A DNA stretch of 55,954 nucleotides from Acidisoma sp. L85 (GCF_009765865.1 NZ_LMUQ01000047.1:15830-71783), one strand, 5' to 3'; shown: positions 27,544 through 38,445, counted from the stretch's first letter. The notes: generated by a model not told the origin, from the letters alone. Translations and numbers: made by a program.

Positions 27544-28284
27544 GTGATATTCGCATCAAGAAGGCTCAAGGGCTTTAAGGTAGAGATGATAGACGGCGGC
27601 CGTGGAACGCTAGCTGACGTCCTCTTTGAAGATGGGGGATGGAAGGTCCGCTGGTTCGTTGTTGCAATCAAAGACTCCTTGGGTGCGCGGAAAGTCCTCA
27701 TTCCTCCATCGGTGGTCGAAAGGGTCGACACCGAGAGTCGAGTGATTCAGGTGACGCTTACGACAGCAAAGGTCCAAGGAAGCCCAGGAATTTTTCACGA
27801 TCAGCCAGTTTCTTTGCAGAAGGAGCTGGATCTTTGGAGGTATTTTGGAATGGACCCACTCTCGGGCTATGGCGAACACCTGAGACAGATCGCTGCGGCC
27901 CGAGCGAGTGGGGCGTTCGCCGCCAAAGGCATCTCGCCAATGCGGGCCACCGATCTCGACGGTGGTGAGAATGTCGTTTCTCAGCTTCGCAGCATTTCCG
28001 CCGTAACCGGCTACCACATCCAGGCAAAGGATGGCGCGATCGGGCACGTTCAACAGCTGTTGCTCGATGATATTGATTGGTCGGTCAGCTATGTCGTAGT
28101 CGATACGAGAAACTGGTGGTTTGGAAAGCAAGTGGTTTTGCCTCCAATCACAGTCGCTAAAATAAACTGGGACAGCAGGACGTTTTATTTGGCCATGACA
28201 CGTGCGGACGTTCGCTCTAGTCCGGCTTGGAAGCCGAAGAATATGCGTGCCCGCGCCTACGAGGAGAGGTTGCAGCTAAACTGA
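27544..28284 (+). CDS. PRC-barrel domain protein (two barrels)
   Basis: The GTG at 27544, after AGGGACGGG, gives 246 residues. The first PRC barrel is LKGFKVEMIDGGRGTLADVL with KVRWFVVAIKDSL; the second is ITGYHIQAKDGAIGHVQQLL with WSVSYVVVDTRNWWFGKQVV near residue 190. PRC barrels bind proteins or RNA and are common in alphaproteobacterial stress gene sets. A longer upstream frame to 27418 lacks family character. Confidence 0.82.
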   Translation: MIFASRRLKGFKVEMIDGGRGTLADVLFEDGGWKVRWFVVAIKDSLGARKVLIPPSVVERVDTESRVIQVTLTTAKVQGSPGIFHDQPVSLQKELDLWRYFGMDPLSGYGEHLRQIAAARASGAFAAKGISPMRATDLDGGENVVSQLRSISAVTGYHIQAKDGAIGHVQQLLLDDIDWSVSYVVVDTRNWWFGKQVVLPPITVAKINWDSRTFYLAMTRADVRSSPAWKPKNMRARAYEERLQLN

Positions 28285-28495
28285 GAGGGTATGAAAGGTT
28301 TGACGTTGAACCGTTGAGAGCAAGCCGCGGCCAGATATCACATCGAAATAGGCGCTCTCGCAGCGGTGACCCGATGCACGGCTAGTTTGACGAAGAGCAG
28401 TGGACTTCCGAAAAAAGAGCTCCACTCGAATAAGGCAAGGCGTTGCTGGGCGAAAGAACTTCATTTGTTCGCGAGCGAGAATCCGACTGCCGAAC

Positions 28496-31160
28496 TTATC
28501 CGGGCCGCGGTTGCAGCAGCAACGCAACAGTGGCGCTCCAGCCGGTCTGGTGGGAAGCTCCGACACCACGGCCGCTGTCACCGTGATAATATTCGTGAAA
28601 AAGCAAAAGGTCCCGGCTCTCGAGGTCACCCTGAAGTTGTGGGTAGGCTGCCATAACCGGCCACCTACCGTCAGTTCCGACGGTAGAGGTTTTAACCAAG
28701 CGTTGGCTCAGCAACGTCGCAACTTGATGAAGCGATAGCATGGCGCCCGAACCCGAGGGGTATTCGACCATGAAACGATCGCCGTAGTAACGATGGAACT
28801 CGAATAGCGCTTCGATCAGGCGGTAGTTGATCGGCATCCAAATCGGTCCGCGCCAGTTGGAGTTCCCGCCAAAAAGGCGCGAGTCCGACTCCCCGGGCAA
28901 GTAGCGGACCTCCGCATGATGACCGACATGATCAAATACATATGGGTTCTTCTCGTGGAACTTTGAAACCGCCCGAATGCCATAGGTCGAAAGGAATTCC
29001 GCCTCGTCTAGCATCCGTTTCAACAGGGATTTCATCCGATGGCCGCGCAACAGGGCGAGCAGGCGCGTTTCACCTTCTCCAGTGGCGCTCCAGTTGGAGA
29101 TAAGACGAGCAAGATCGGGTCGGTTCACAAGAAACCAGTCGAGCCGCTCAGCAAAGATTGGGAGAGAACGAATCACCTCTGGCTCTAGCACCTGAACCGC
29201 GATGAGAGGGATCAATCTAACGAGGGAGCGCACCCGTAACGGCATCGTTTCTCCACTTGGCAGGCAGAGGGCATCGTAGAAAAACGAGTCTTGCTCATCC
29301 CAAAGGCCGGAACCATGGCCCGCTTGGCTCATCGCTTCAGCGATATACAGGAAATGCTCGAAAAACTTGGTGGCGACGTCCTGGTACGCCACGTTAGCGC
29401 ACGCGAGCTCCAGAGAGATGCGCATCATGTGTAGTGCATAGCTTGCCATCCAGGCGGTGCCATCGGCCTGATCCAAGTTGCCTCCAGTGGGGAGAGGGGC
29501 AGAGCGGTTAAAGATCTCGATATTGTCCAAGCCGAGGAAGCCGCCCTGAAAGAGGTTGCGGCCTCCAGCATCTTCACGATTCACCCACCATCCGAAATTG
29601 AGAAGCAGCTTATGGAGAACACGCTCAAGAAAGGCATGGTCGGCGCGACCCGTCAGCGCTTTATCCATTTCGAAGACCCGCCAGGCGGCCCATGCGTGCA
29701 CCGGCGGGTTAGCGTCACCGAAGGCCCAATAATAAGCGGGGTTCTGGCCATTGGGATGCATGTAGCGGTCGAGGAGCAAGAGCAGAATTTGAGATTTCGC
29801 GAATTCTGGGTCGACGAGGGCGAAGCTAACGGCCTGGAAACCTAAATCCCAGGATGCGTACCATGGGTATTCCCACTTGTCAGGCATCGAGACGATATGG
29901 GCGTTGCTCAAGTGCTGCCATTCGGAATTGCGTCCCTGACGTCGTGCGGATGGGGGCGGTGGCTGCGTCGGATCACCCTCTAGCCAGCGTCGGACATCGA
30001 AATAGTAGAATTGTTTGGACCAAATCAGGCTAGCAAGTGCCTGGCCCTGTACGAGGCAGCTGTCGGCATCCTCGATCCCGCGCTGAAGCGCCTTGTAGAA
30101 CTCGTCGGCCTCCTCCTTCCGTTCTGAGAAGATCGTGTCGAAGTCAATGAAGGATACTGTAACAGTGTCTGCAAGCCGGAACCGAAGCTTGACAGTGCTG
30201 CTGCCAAATGGCGCAAGTTCGATTTGAACATGGGCGGCACATTTGGTTCCGCAATCTTTGCGGACAGCCTCCACATCCGACTCTATGAGAAAATCATTGA
30301 TGCCGTCCTTAAAAGGGCCGGGCGTATCGACGCTATAGAGGCGGCGGACGTTGGTCTCATTTTCGCAGAAGAGCCATGTGACCGGTTGGTCGGCTGCCAA
30401 GCGCATCGGTGGCAGCTCCGGGTGTTGGGCTAAAACAAAGTCGCCTTGGAGTTCTAGTCGTGGCTTTGCCACTCCTTGGTCCCACGACCATGTATTGCGC
30501 GCCCAAAGATGCGGGAGAACATGAAGTGAGGCCGATTGGCTCGATCGGGTCCGTACCGTAATGAGCATGAGCAGGTCGTCGGGATCCGATTTCGCATATT
30601 CAACCATCACGTCACAAAGTATGCGTCGCCCTCGAACACACCGGTGTCGAGGATCTCAAACTCTGGTTGGCTTTGGTCGCGTCGCCTATTTTCCTCTAGC
30701 ATCTGCGCATAGGGGAATGCTTGATGGGGATACTTGTAGAGCATTCGCATGTAGGAATGCGTCGGCGTTGCATCGAGATAGAAATAGAGCTCTCTGACGT
30801 CTTCACCATGGTTTCCTTCGGCGTGGTCAAACCGAACAACCGCTCTTTGAGAATCGGATCGTGACCGTTCCACAAGGAAAGCCCTAGACACCACAGCAGT
30901 CGCTCGTCGCCAAAGCCGGCTATCGCGTCTTCTCCCCATCGGTAGGCGCGACTTCGCGCATGATCGTGCGGGAAATACTCCCAGGGATTGCCCTCCTCGC
31001 TGTAGTCTTCCCGCACTGTCCCCCATTGTCTGTCGCTCGGGTAGGGCCCCCAGCGACGCCAGCCAGCCGAGTCTGCTTCAGCGAGGCGCCGACCCTCGGC
31101 AGTCTCTAGTAGACCAGCAGGTAGCGGTGGGGCCGTGAGCGGAGCGCCGGAGTTCGTCAC
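28496..31160 (-). pseudogene. MGH1-like/GH63-type glycoside hydrolase, split by two frameshifts
   Basis: The reading starts at GTG 31160. The N-terminal frame ([20 protein letters not shown] to ERLFGLT) is lost near 30824, where one base appears missing. The next frame supplies [20 protein letters not shown] to [12 protein letters not shown] second shift near 30608-30618 leads into the 704-residue frame (MVEYAKSDPDDLLML to TVALLLQPRPG) holding the barrel. Joined, about 885 residues resemble the large glucosidase family often annotated MGH1-like. If real, the gene is inactive; two sequencing errors are the alternative. Confidence 0.8.
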
Positions 31161-31569
31161 GATGAGTGATCTTTCTCAGGGTTTGAAGTAGATATCACGA
31201 ACGACCTTCGGGCGCGGAGCAGCTGGGCGCCAATCAGGCCCGAAACCGGCACCCGACGCTAACGCCAGGGGCATTGTCTTAACAATTTTTTGCGTGGCGC
31301 GCGTCAGGCCGCCCTGCAGGGACGGCAAATAGATGCCCAATCATTGTTCGCGCGGCTAATATTGCTGCCCAGCGGCGGGAAACTGTTGCACGAAGTCCAT
31401 TGCAAAATCTGCACTTTCCCCAGGCCTTCTCGCGTTCGCGGCTGGCAAAATGCCGCACTGGTGCTAAGTGGCTAGCACACGGCCGGGTTTTGAAGAAGGC
31501 GCTCAGTTGGATTGGTCGAGCTGGTAGGCGGTATTGACCATGCCGCGCAGAATTCACAGCTTGTGCACC
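31161..31569. other. Intergenic region between two glycosidase genes
   Basis: About 400 bases. No frame with family character; 31279-31557 (-) looks like chance. Nothing else seen. Confidence 0.45.
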
Positions 31570-33735
31570 TCAGTCGATAATGACTTCGACGCCCTTTTCA
31601 TTGGCGATAACGGCCGCGGATGAACCATCTGCATGCCGTGTGAACCGCAACGACACGGTGGCATCTCCGATGCTGACCCGGTGCAGCACCAGCGTGTCGA
31701 CGCCGTCCGGTAATAGCGGGCGGCGTACGTGCAGGCGCCTGGCGAACCCGTCTGCGTCCAAGCCAAGCAACTCGCTTACCATGAACGGCATCGCGGCCGC
31801 CGACCAGGCTTGCAGCGGGTCGGCCCGGGGCGTGTGGGTGGGCGCGTCGCCCGGCAGGCGCTGCACGCCCGCGATGAACTCCGGCAGCCGGCCGTTGCGG
31901 AACCCGCGTGCTGCGTCCAGGGTCGCGGCGGTGATGCGCAGAGCCGCCGCATCTTCGCCATACCTGCGCAAGCCGGACACGATCAGCGCGTTGTCGAACG
32001 GCCAGACACTCCCTTGCTGATAGGCGAGCGGATCGAAGGCAGCATGGTCCGCTGAGAGCGTGCGGATGCCCCAGCCGGAGAACATGTCCGGCCGCATCAC
32101 GCGCTCCGTCGTTTTGCGAGCGTGGTCTGCCGTCGCGATGCCAGTCCATAGCACCTGAGCCGCGTTAGACGTAACCGATGTGATCTGGCGGCCATCCTGC
32201 TCGAGACCGAGGCAGTAGCAACCTTCGCCATCCATCCAGAACTCGCGCAGGAACCGCTCCTGTAGCTTAGCTGCCGCAAATTCGAGTGCGTCGGCCCTTC
32301 CATCATCGCCGGCGCGCCGCAACACGGCCGCGATCAGTAGGCGGGCCTGGTAGGCGTAGCCCTGCACCTCGACCAGGGCCAAAGGCGGCCGCGGATAGCT
32401 CCCGTCCGAACGCAACACGCCTGTCCCGGAGTCACGCCAGCTTTGGTTGACCGGTTGGCCGCAGTCGGCGAGGCCGTCATAGGTGACGTATCCCGCCGCG
32501 TTCTCGGCTGTCTTTCGATCCAGCCAGGACAGGGCGCGATCGACGTTGGAGCGAAGCGCGGTGAAGATCTGCAGGTCGCCGGTCCAGCGAACGTGCTTGG
32601 CAACCGCGATCAGGAACAAGAGCGTCGCATCGACCGACGCGTAACTCGGCGTTTGCGACACCTCGTGCAAATGGGCCAATTCCCCAACCCGCAGTTCGTG
32701 CAAGATCTTGCCGGGTTCCTCCCGGGTGAAGGGGTGGTCCCTGGTGCCTTGCCAAAGGGCAAGCGCCTTCGCCGTGCGAGCCCCTAGGGAGGGGTTGTAG
32801 GCGAGGCATTGGATGGTCGGCAGTAGGCTGTCGCGACCGAACAGGCCGACGAACCAGGGCATCCCGGCCGTGGTGAACCTGCTCTCGCCTCGCCTGACCT
32901 CCAGCAAGGCAATGTCCGTGAGCGAACGCGCCAGCACCTCGCCCAAGCCCTGGTTCGCGGTTTCGATCCCGGCGTAGCCGTCCAGCAGCGCTGCGGACGC
33001 CGTGGCTTGCGCCGCGCGCATTGCCGAAACACTACGCGGGGCGCCGGCAGACAGGAGCGTTTCGCTGCCGACTGGCCGTTCATCGACGCGGCAAGTCACC
33101 ATGAGCTCCTCCGTCGCCATTGGCGCGAGGTCGAGCTGAAAGTGGGCGATGCCCTGCTCGGTCGTTTTCGGTGCCAAGACCGGCGTCAGGGAGAACTCGA
33201 CCAGCAGCGTACGCAGAATATCGTCCGCACCGTGATAGGCGAACCGCAATGCGGTTCCGTCCCAGCGTGGAATTTGAAGTTGGCCTCGCTTCCCTACGGG
33301 TGAGCCACGCAGCACGAACATGCTCTCGAAGGTGGTCGCGAACTCCAGTGACAAAGGGAGTGTCACGTTGTCGGTGGAGAAATTACGCACGCTGATCGTA
33401 TCGATGAACACGGGACCGTCGGCCAGAACCAGAAATGTCCGCCGTAGGCTAAGTTTGTGATCGGCGATCACCCGTCCTTTCGCGGTGGAGAGATGGCTGT
33501 TCGTGAGGTTCATCTGCGCCGCTATACCCTCTCCGTCAGATGACATGAGTAGCAGCGGCGCCGTCCCATGGAGGCGGAGCGCATAGAACGCGAGATAACA
33601 GGTGTCCCGATAGAACAGGCCAAAACCCGGGATTAGCTGCGGGATCTCACCGTCTTCCCGCGTCAGCAGGACAAGGTCGTTCGCCTTCAGCATCAGCGGA
33701 TGGCGGATGTCGATCGAGAGGGGGCGATCTGCCAT
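31570..33735 (-). CDS. Amylo-alpha-1,6-glucosidase / glycogen debranching-type protein
   Basis: The ATG at 33735, with AGGAA upstream, gives 721 residues. An N-terminal beta domain carries the hallmark GFGLFYRDTCYLAFYALRL. The (alpha/alpha)6 catalytic barrel carries GMPWFVGLFGRDSLLPTIQC and, later, QGSVWPFDNALIVSGLRRYG and PEFIAGVQR. Members act on alpha-1,6 branches or other alpha-glucosides in the cytoplasm. It lies directly upstream of the broken MGH1-like gene on the same strand. Together with the GH15 gene it makes three (alpha/alpha)6 glucosidases in the window. Confidence 0.85.
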   Translation of the reverse strand: MADRPLSIDIRHPLMLKANDLVLLTREDGEIPQLIPGFGLFYRDTCYLAFYALRLHGTAPLLLMSSDGEGIAAQMNLTNSHLSTAKGRVIADHKLSLRRTFLVLADGPVFIDTISVRNFSTDNVTLPLSLEFATTFESMFVLRGSPVGKRGQLQIPRWDGTALRFAYHGADDILRTLLVEFSLTPVLAPKTTEQGIAHFQLDLAPMATEELMVTCRVDERPVGSETLLSAGAPRSVSAMRAAQATASAALLDGYAGIETANQGLGEVLARSLTDIALLEVRRGESRFTTAGMPWFVGLFGRDSLLPTIQCLAYNPSLGARTAKALALWQGTRDHPFTREEPGKILHELRVGELAHLHEVSQTPSYASVDATLLFLIAVAKHVRWTGDLQIFTALRSNVDRALSWLDRKTAENAAGYVTYDGLADCGQPVNQSWRDSGTGVLRSDGSYPRPPLALVEVQGYAYQARLLIAAVLRRAGDDGRADALEFAAAKLQERFLREFWMDGEGCYCLGLEQDGRQITSVTSNAAQVLWTGIATADHARKTTERVMRPDMFSGWGIRTLSADHAAFDPLAYQQGSVWPFDNALIVSGLRRYGEDAAALRITAATLDAARGFRNGRLPEFIAGVQRLPGDAPTHTPRADPLQAWSAAAMPFMVSELLGLDADGFARRLHVRRPLLPDGVDTLVLHRVSIGDATVSLRFTRHADGSSAAVIANEKGVEVIID

Positions 33736-34531
33736 GAAAATTCCTATCGAGTAGGCCGGATCGCCGGTCCGGTTGCATCGGTCGATGGTATCTTCCAGGT
33801 GACCCGGGCTGCCCACTCGTTCACCGGTGAGCGTAGCCTGTCCAAACCACCGAGGTCACGCTCGAAAGCCGAAAGGACTGCGGCGAGCCCGTTACGGTGA
33901 CCGTGCAGTTTTCGACGGCAGCCAGGCAAGTTCGGCGAAGCGGGGCCTGCTCGCCGGGAGGCACCAAGCAGTTCCGCGCTAAAGTGGTCGGATTGCTATT
34001 AGCCTGCGTGTGATCGCGCCGATTGTGGATGGGAGGACCAGGACCTTGCGGCTGGTGATCTCAGCCTGTGGGATGAGCGACGTAGCGCTGACATCGACAC
34101 CTACTATGGCACCAGTCCCGGCATCGGTCCCGCGCCAGGCCTGGGTGACGCTGGACTGGGAGTAGGTGGGGCTGTCCGTTAAAACAGCTCGAGTGGCAGT
34201 GGCGTTCGGCGGCGACGTCGGGCGCCACTGCACCGACCCGTCACCGTGACTAGACGACCTCATGAACCGCCGCCCACTCGTCTGGAAGCCATGGCACACC
34301 GCCCCAACCCCTGCCGACAACGCAGAAGCGTAGTAACGCCGCCTTCAGGGCGCGGCGCAGGGCGAATGACCGGGCCGCGTGTTCAGCGTTCTGAAGATGG
34401 TCGAGCGATGAGCCGTCATCAACGCAATGAAGGACTCTGTCGTTCACCGGGGTGACATTTGCCATCGCGGGCAAGTGAGTTGTCCGTCCCGGCGCTTCCG
34501 CTCACTGTGCAGGGATGACAACAAAAAGCCC
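33736..34531. other. Intergenic region with one weak minus-strand frame
   Basis: About 800 bases. The frame 34250-34465 (-) reads MANVTPVNDRVLHCVDDGSS and AARSFALRRALKAALLRFC and could be a 72-residue gene divergent from 34532, but no family is recognised. A longer frame at 33979-34320 (-) is less likely. Otherwise empty. Confidence 0.35.
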
Positions 34532-34762
34532 ATGAACGTCGCGCTGGCTCCCAAGTGGTGCCTGAAACTGCTCGCGTCCGACGGGGAACACGAGGCAGAA
34601 CGGCTGTTCTACGATCTCAGGGCTTTACTCGGCGCCGCACGCCAACTTCGCGAGGAGCGCCCGGAGCTCCGTCTTGTTGTGACAGTTCCATCTGAGGCTT
34701 CCGAGGAAGATCGAAGCCTTCTCAAACAGATCGCCAGTCGCATCCCCTTAGACTCCGATTAG
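34532..34762 (+). CDS. Hypothetical small protein
   Basis: 76 residues from ATG 34532, mostly helical and charged (DGEHEAERLFYDLRALLGAA, RQLREERPELRLVVTVP). It looks coding, but no family is recognised. A further in-frame extension to 34427 has poor composition. Confidence 0.4.
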   Translation: MNVALAPKWCLKLLASDGEHEAERLFYDLRALLGAARQLREERPELRLVVTVPSEASEEDRSLLKQIASRIPLDSD

Positions 34763-34868
34763 CTAATCGCGGCCACAAGCACTGAAGAAGCGCCCGCTTG
34801 TTTAAGACTGGCTGGCTCGACACCTTGGACCGCAGCACCGACAGCATCGCCTCAGCTCTGCCTGGCGA

Positions 34869-35074
34869 TCAGCGGCGTTCGGATGGATAGCGGGCGCGGA
34901 TCATAAGCTCGAAGTATCGACCTTTGGAGCCAGCAGTTAGCAGATTCTCGTATACCGTCGCCGGCACGTTCTGGTAGGTGCTGTGCTCCGCGCTGTCCCG
35001 GAACCACAACTGCAGCTGGCCGGTTTGATAGTCGTATTCAGCCTGCGAAATGGAGAGTCCGGGAATTCGGGCAT
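34869..35074 (-). pseudogene. KTSC-domain gene with single-base frameshift
   Basis: The start reads MPEFP. If one G is restored near 35059-35062 the frame continues GLSISQAEYDYQTGQLQLW, TYQNVPATVYENLL and SKGRYFELMIRARY, the KTSC layout (an RNA-synthetase-associated fold) including its diagnostic SKGRYF. The length is 206 bases, not a multiple of three. It ends at TGA 34869-34871. About 68 residues when repaired. Confidence 0.72.
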
Positions 35075-35132
35075 GATCTCGAACTTGGGCGTGGTCGACG
35101 TGTCACAACTCAACCTGTCGCGACTAATGCGT

Positions 35133-35332
35133 TCAAAGGCGGAAAGTGAAGAACCGCACCAGTCAATCCACTCCATAGATGGCGGCAGCCAGCAGCGCCC
35201 AGTTTACGAAGGCGGTCCAAGTCTGCGTGATCGTGCCACCCAATGCCGCGAAGACCATGTTGCCGACAATCACGAGCACAACGGACGCAACCAGGCAAGC
35301 CAGTAGATGACGTTGCCGACCCGCTCAGGCAT
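35133..35332 (-). pseudogene. Small two-helix membrane protein gene, inactivated
   Basis: It begins MPERVGNVIYWLA. A one-base shift then gives LVASVVLVIVGNMVF and WTAFVNWALLAAAIYGVD, an in-frame TGA, then LVRFFTFRL. The two intact relatives have GW before L-x-R-(F/Y), so GGT TGG has probably become GAT TGA. It is paralogous in layout to 38150-38347 and 45744-45974. Confidence 0.62.
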
Positions 35333-35545
35333 CTCGCTGGTTCGAAGCTCCATAGTAGCTGCGGAGTATCCCGGGCCCCGAGTCTAGCTAGAGGGAGATT
35401 GCCTAGGCGTGAAGGGCTGCGAACTTCCGCTCATGAAGCTTGACGAGCCGTCCATTGGGTCATCCTATCCTGGCAGAGGCCGCCGTCATATGGCGCAGAA
35501 GTCGGGCGGACGAACCAACGCGCATCTACCAAGAGGACCGCGGCT

Positions 35546-35806
35546 TTGAGGGAACCGACGACACCAGACGAGATTACGCCCGACTATCTCATGGGCTGTA
35601 TAAGGGCCCTCGCAACCGTGATCGCCACGGCAGTTAAGACGCTGCCCTCGGATCAGCAGGAGTCGATCGTCAACGACATTTCGCAGGTCCATGTCGCTTT
35701 TGAGGCGAGATGGAAGAATGTCTACCCTGATGAAAAGGGAACGCGCGTGCAGGAAGTCGGCACCAGCGACACCTACGGGTTATTTGTGGCTAAGGTTCTC
35801 GATTAG
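35546..35806 (+). CDS. Hypothetical small protein
   Basis: 86 residues from TTG 35546, with AAGAGGA upstream. The protein is acidic at the start (REPTTPDEITPDYLMGCI), with a helix around ALATVIATAVKTLPSDQQES and a tail TYGLFVAKVLD. Composition looks coding; no family recognised. Confidence 0.45.
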   Translation: MREPTTPDEITPDYLMGCIRALATVIATAVKTLPSDQQESIVNDISQVHVAFEARWKNVYPDEKGTRVQEVGTSDTYGLFVAKVLD

Positions 35807-36521
35807 CATTCGCACCCGATTTCGCGAATAACATCCCGTCCTGCCCAGTCGTGGCCCGACCGCGGCCCGAGGCCGAGAGTAGGGATCATTCGGTGTAGGT
35901 TAGCAGTCCAGCTGGTAATCGCTTGAGGGTGAGACAAAGCGGAACGTCCTGCCATGATCCAGCATCCCCAGCATCTCGCTGTTCTCCTGGAGAGTTATGA
36001 TGAACTTCTCGCCGGGAACCGGCTTCTCTCCGACAGCAACATCAATCTGCGCGATGTTTGGCATTCTATGAGCCCTTCAGGGTGTTCGGAATGCCTGGAA
36101 TTATGTCGCCTGCGCCGACCGGCAAGTCATCTCTCCGTTCCCTCATCACCGAGCTCGCCTCAAACTGTGATGAGGCCGCGGGACTATCATCCCCAACTGT
36201 CCCGTGAGGGCGGTCTCAGCGGCAATGACGGTCGGAGGACATCTTGATGGCTGAGCACGAGGATTCTGGTTCCGACACCGATGAGGCCTTAAAAATCCGG
36301 TCCGCTGGCAGACAGGCCCGGGACGCGGGAAGCCCGTGACGGCTTGTCCTTAACCGGCCAACACTCAGGCTAACTATCAATGGGTCAGCTGTTGGACGCA
36401 GCCTCCGGCGATTGCCCCGGAGGACGCTAGATCCCACGGGACGGGTGCGGCCGAACGGCAGGCGGCACGGACAGGGGTTCCAGCCACCCGTCCGTGCCTC
36501 GCCCCTGGAAGGTCTCGCAAC
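35807..36521. other. Gene-poor stretch
   Basis: About 700 bases. A frame at 35954-36247 (+) starts plausibly (IQHPQHLAVLLESYDELLAG) but loses protein character after 40 residues, possibly another decayed gene. Nothing else is supported. Confidence 0.35.
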
Positions 36522-37219
36522 ATGCCAGCGGCTGGCGGGGAGGCTACACCTATCGGCCGCGATGCTTGGCTCATATCCCTGTGTGGTGAGCCCATGCAGA
36601 TCGAGAACGAGATGGATCGGTTGTCTGAGGCCGCTGGGGACGGCATACCGGGCTCTCCCGAACTGGCCACCAGTGTGCGTTTCGACCAGCAGGTTAGAGA
36701 TCGGCGCAACGAACTGATTTCATCGATCTACGCGACATCAGTAACGACGCTAGGGGGGCTCGCCGCGAAAGCCGCAGTCGCCCTCAGGCTGGTCAGAACG
36801 ACCCTAGCAATCAGCCAGCATACGAGTATCAGGCTGGTCACTCGCTCGCGACCTACATCCTGGCGCAAGCCGCCAAGGTCCAGGAGCCGTACAGCGAACT
36901 GGTGGAAGTCGCGTCCGACTTCCACCGCATGCGCGGCGAGGACAAAGCTTTCTGAAGGCGATCAAGGACAATCCCGGGAACAATCACGCGGACGCCTCTA
37001 ATGCGCCAGACGGCCTTTGGACCCGCATTGGCGTCGTCATCCAGCGAGTGTCGAATTTAATCGCTGCGACACCCGAGGGATTGCGGGCGAAAGCAAGCGT
37101 TCTCGAGGAGATCATCCGCCAAGAACACAGGCGACAACTCGAGGAGGGCTGCGAAAACAAGGAAATCAAGGTCGCACTGTCGCTTGTCCGCGACCTGCTT
37201 GGGAGGGCAGGCGTATGAG
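36522..37219 (+). pseudogene. Degenerate hypothetical genes
   Basis: Fragments in several frames: DAWLISLCGEPMQIENEMDR with RRNELISSIYATSVTTLGG, then AYEYQAGHSLATYILAQAAK in another frame, then ATPEGLRAKASVLEEIIRQE and ALSLVRDLLGRAGV (ending 37219). The first and last resemble short uncharacterised alphaproteobacterial proteins carrying an EG-x-x-AKA motif and a SLVRDL-type tail. Frames break between them, so the set looks decayed. Confidence 0.4.
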
Positions 37220-37294
37220 CGCCCGGCCGTTGCAACGGCCGGGGTTGTCGCGGATCTCAGTGCCTGGGTCGATGTGGTGATGGCCACACTCTCA

Positions 37295-37552
37295 CGTTAC
37301 TTCGGCGCTTCACAATAAGCGCCAATAGGTAGATCTGCGACGAAATGGTAGAGCAGAAATAGGCAAGCGGTCGGATTAACGTCTACGTATTGACCGGAAG
37401 GGCACCAACACGGCGGGCGTCGATCCACAAAGCAAGCGCTGAAACGGAGAACGTCCTGCCAAGGTGTCCAGGTTGTGCAGCAATGGTATATGAAGGATCA
37501 GCAGGCTCACGGCGGAGATTGTTACGATGGCCAGCATGTCGGTCGTCTGTCA
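37295..37552 (-). pseudogene. Decayed fragment of a second AI-2E family transporter gene
   Basis: The nucleotide sequence aligns, with small gaps and no frame, to the intact gene around 12170-12446: shared blocks include TTCGGCGCT, GCAGAAATAGGCAA, AGGATCAGCAG and GATGGCCAGCATGTC. Only the middle of the gene survives. This shows a past duplicate or related import, now inert. Confidence 0.72.
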
Positions 37553-37636
37553 ATTACGAACTAGTCGTACTGCGCGGCTTGCGAATTGCGGTCAGGGGTG
37601 GCGATACTGCATCCGACGACGGTGTGGAGGAACCTG

Positions 37637-38056
37637 ATGCGGCGGTGGCTGCCTCCTCAGATAGTTCTGGCGATCGCAACACTTTTCGGTGCTCTCACAG
37701 TTGGGCGCCGCTGGAGCGGCGCAGAGGCTACCCATCAGGGACGATCGAGCGCACATCTCACGGGGCATTTCCTCACCAGTCTGAGGTGCGCGTCGAGGGC
37801 CAAGGTGGTTCGGGCCATGCAAGTGTCCGGCCGCACCAGCTACGATGGTGGTCTCAGCTTTATGAGCAGCTACGGGAGCGGCTACGGCGCGCGGTCAGGG
37901 ACGGTTATCTTCCATTTCGACATGACCGGGCGGGTGTCTAGCATTCATGCCGTGGTGGTTCGCTCGCTCGGGCCAAACATCCAATTCATTTGGAACGCCA
38001 AGCTTGGAGGATGTTCGGACTTTCCTGGGAGCAAACAGCGCTGCAAGGCGAGCTAG
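37637..38056 (+). CDS. Hypothetical protein, doubtful
   Basis: The ATG at 37637 gives 139 residues with a hydrophobic start (RRWLPPQIVLAIATLFGALT) and a tail GTVIFHFDMTGRVSSIHAVV with two late cysteines. It could be a secreted protein, but the middle has biased composition and no family is recognised. A broken gene is equally possible. Confidence 0.28.
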   Translation: MRRWLPPQIVLAIATLFGALTVGRRWSGAEATHQGRSSAHLTGHFLTSLRCASRAKVVRAMQVSGRTSYDGGLSFMSSYGSGYGARSGTVIFHFDMTGRVSSIHAVVVRSLGPNIQFIWNAKLGGCSDFPGSKQRCKAS

Positions 38057-38149
38057 GTGGGCTAACTTTCGACGCGTCGTCTTGCACCAAGGTGCCGCAA
38101 CCGCCTGCTCCCGGTCCTAAGCCGGCCGCAGCCCTTGGAGGGAATGGTC

Positions 38150-38347
38150 ATGTTGAGCCGGATTGCTGTCATCGTCTATTGGGCCTGCGTCGCCGCTGCG
38201 TTTGCACTGCTCTTCATCGGCATCTCGAAGGTGTTCAAGGAGAATATGTGGTTTATGAGCAATGGGTTCGTGATCTTCGCCGGGGCGCTCTGGATTGTCG
38301 CAGGCTATGTGTTCGGCTGGCTCATTCGGTTCTCGTTTTGGATCTAG
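38150..38347 (+). CDS. Small two-helix membrane protein
   Basis: The ATG at 38150, preceded by GGAGGGA, gives 65 residues: MLSRIAVIVYWACVAAAFAL, a loop, then ALWIVAGYVFGWLIRFSFWI. The YW in helix one and GWLIR after helix two recur in 45744-45974 (VYWLS, CGWLFRY). Function unknown. It ends about 100 bases from the convergent CtaG-like gene. Confidence 0.62.
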   Translation: MLSRIAVIVYWACVAAAFALLFIGISKVFKENMWFMSNGFVIFAGALWIVAGYVFGWLIRFSFWI

Positions 38348-38445
38348 AGCGGAATCGCATAACTCTGGATCGTAGCCTGCGGCGATGAAGTGGTTTGGTC
38401 CAACCCCGGGGATCAGATCAACAGCAAGCTGCGGAGCCACATCCC

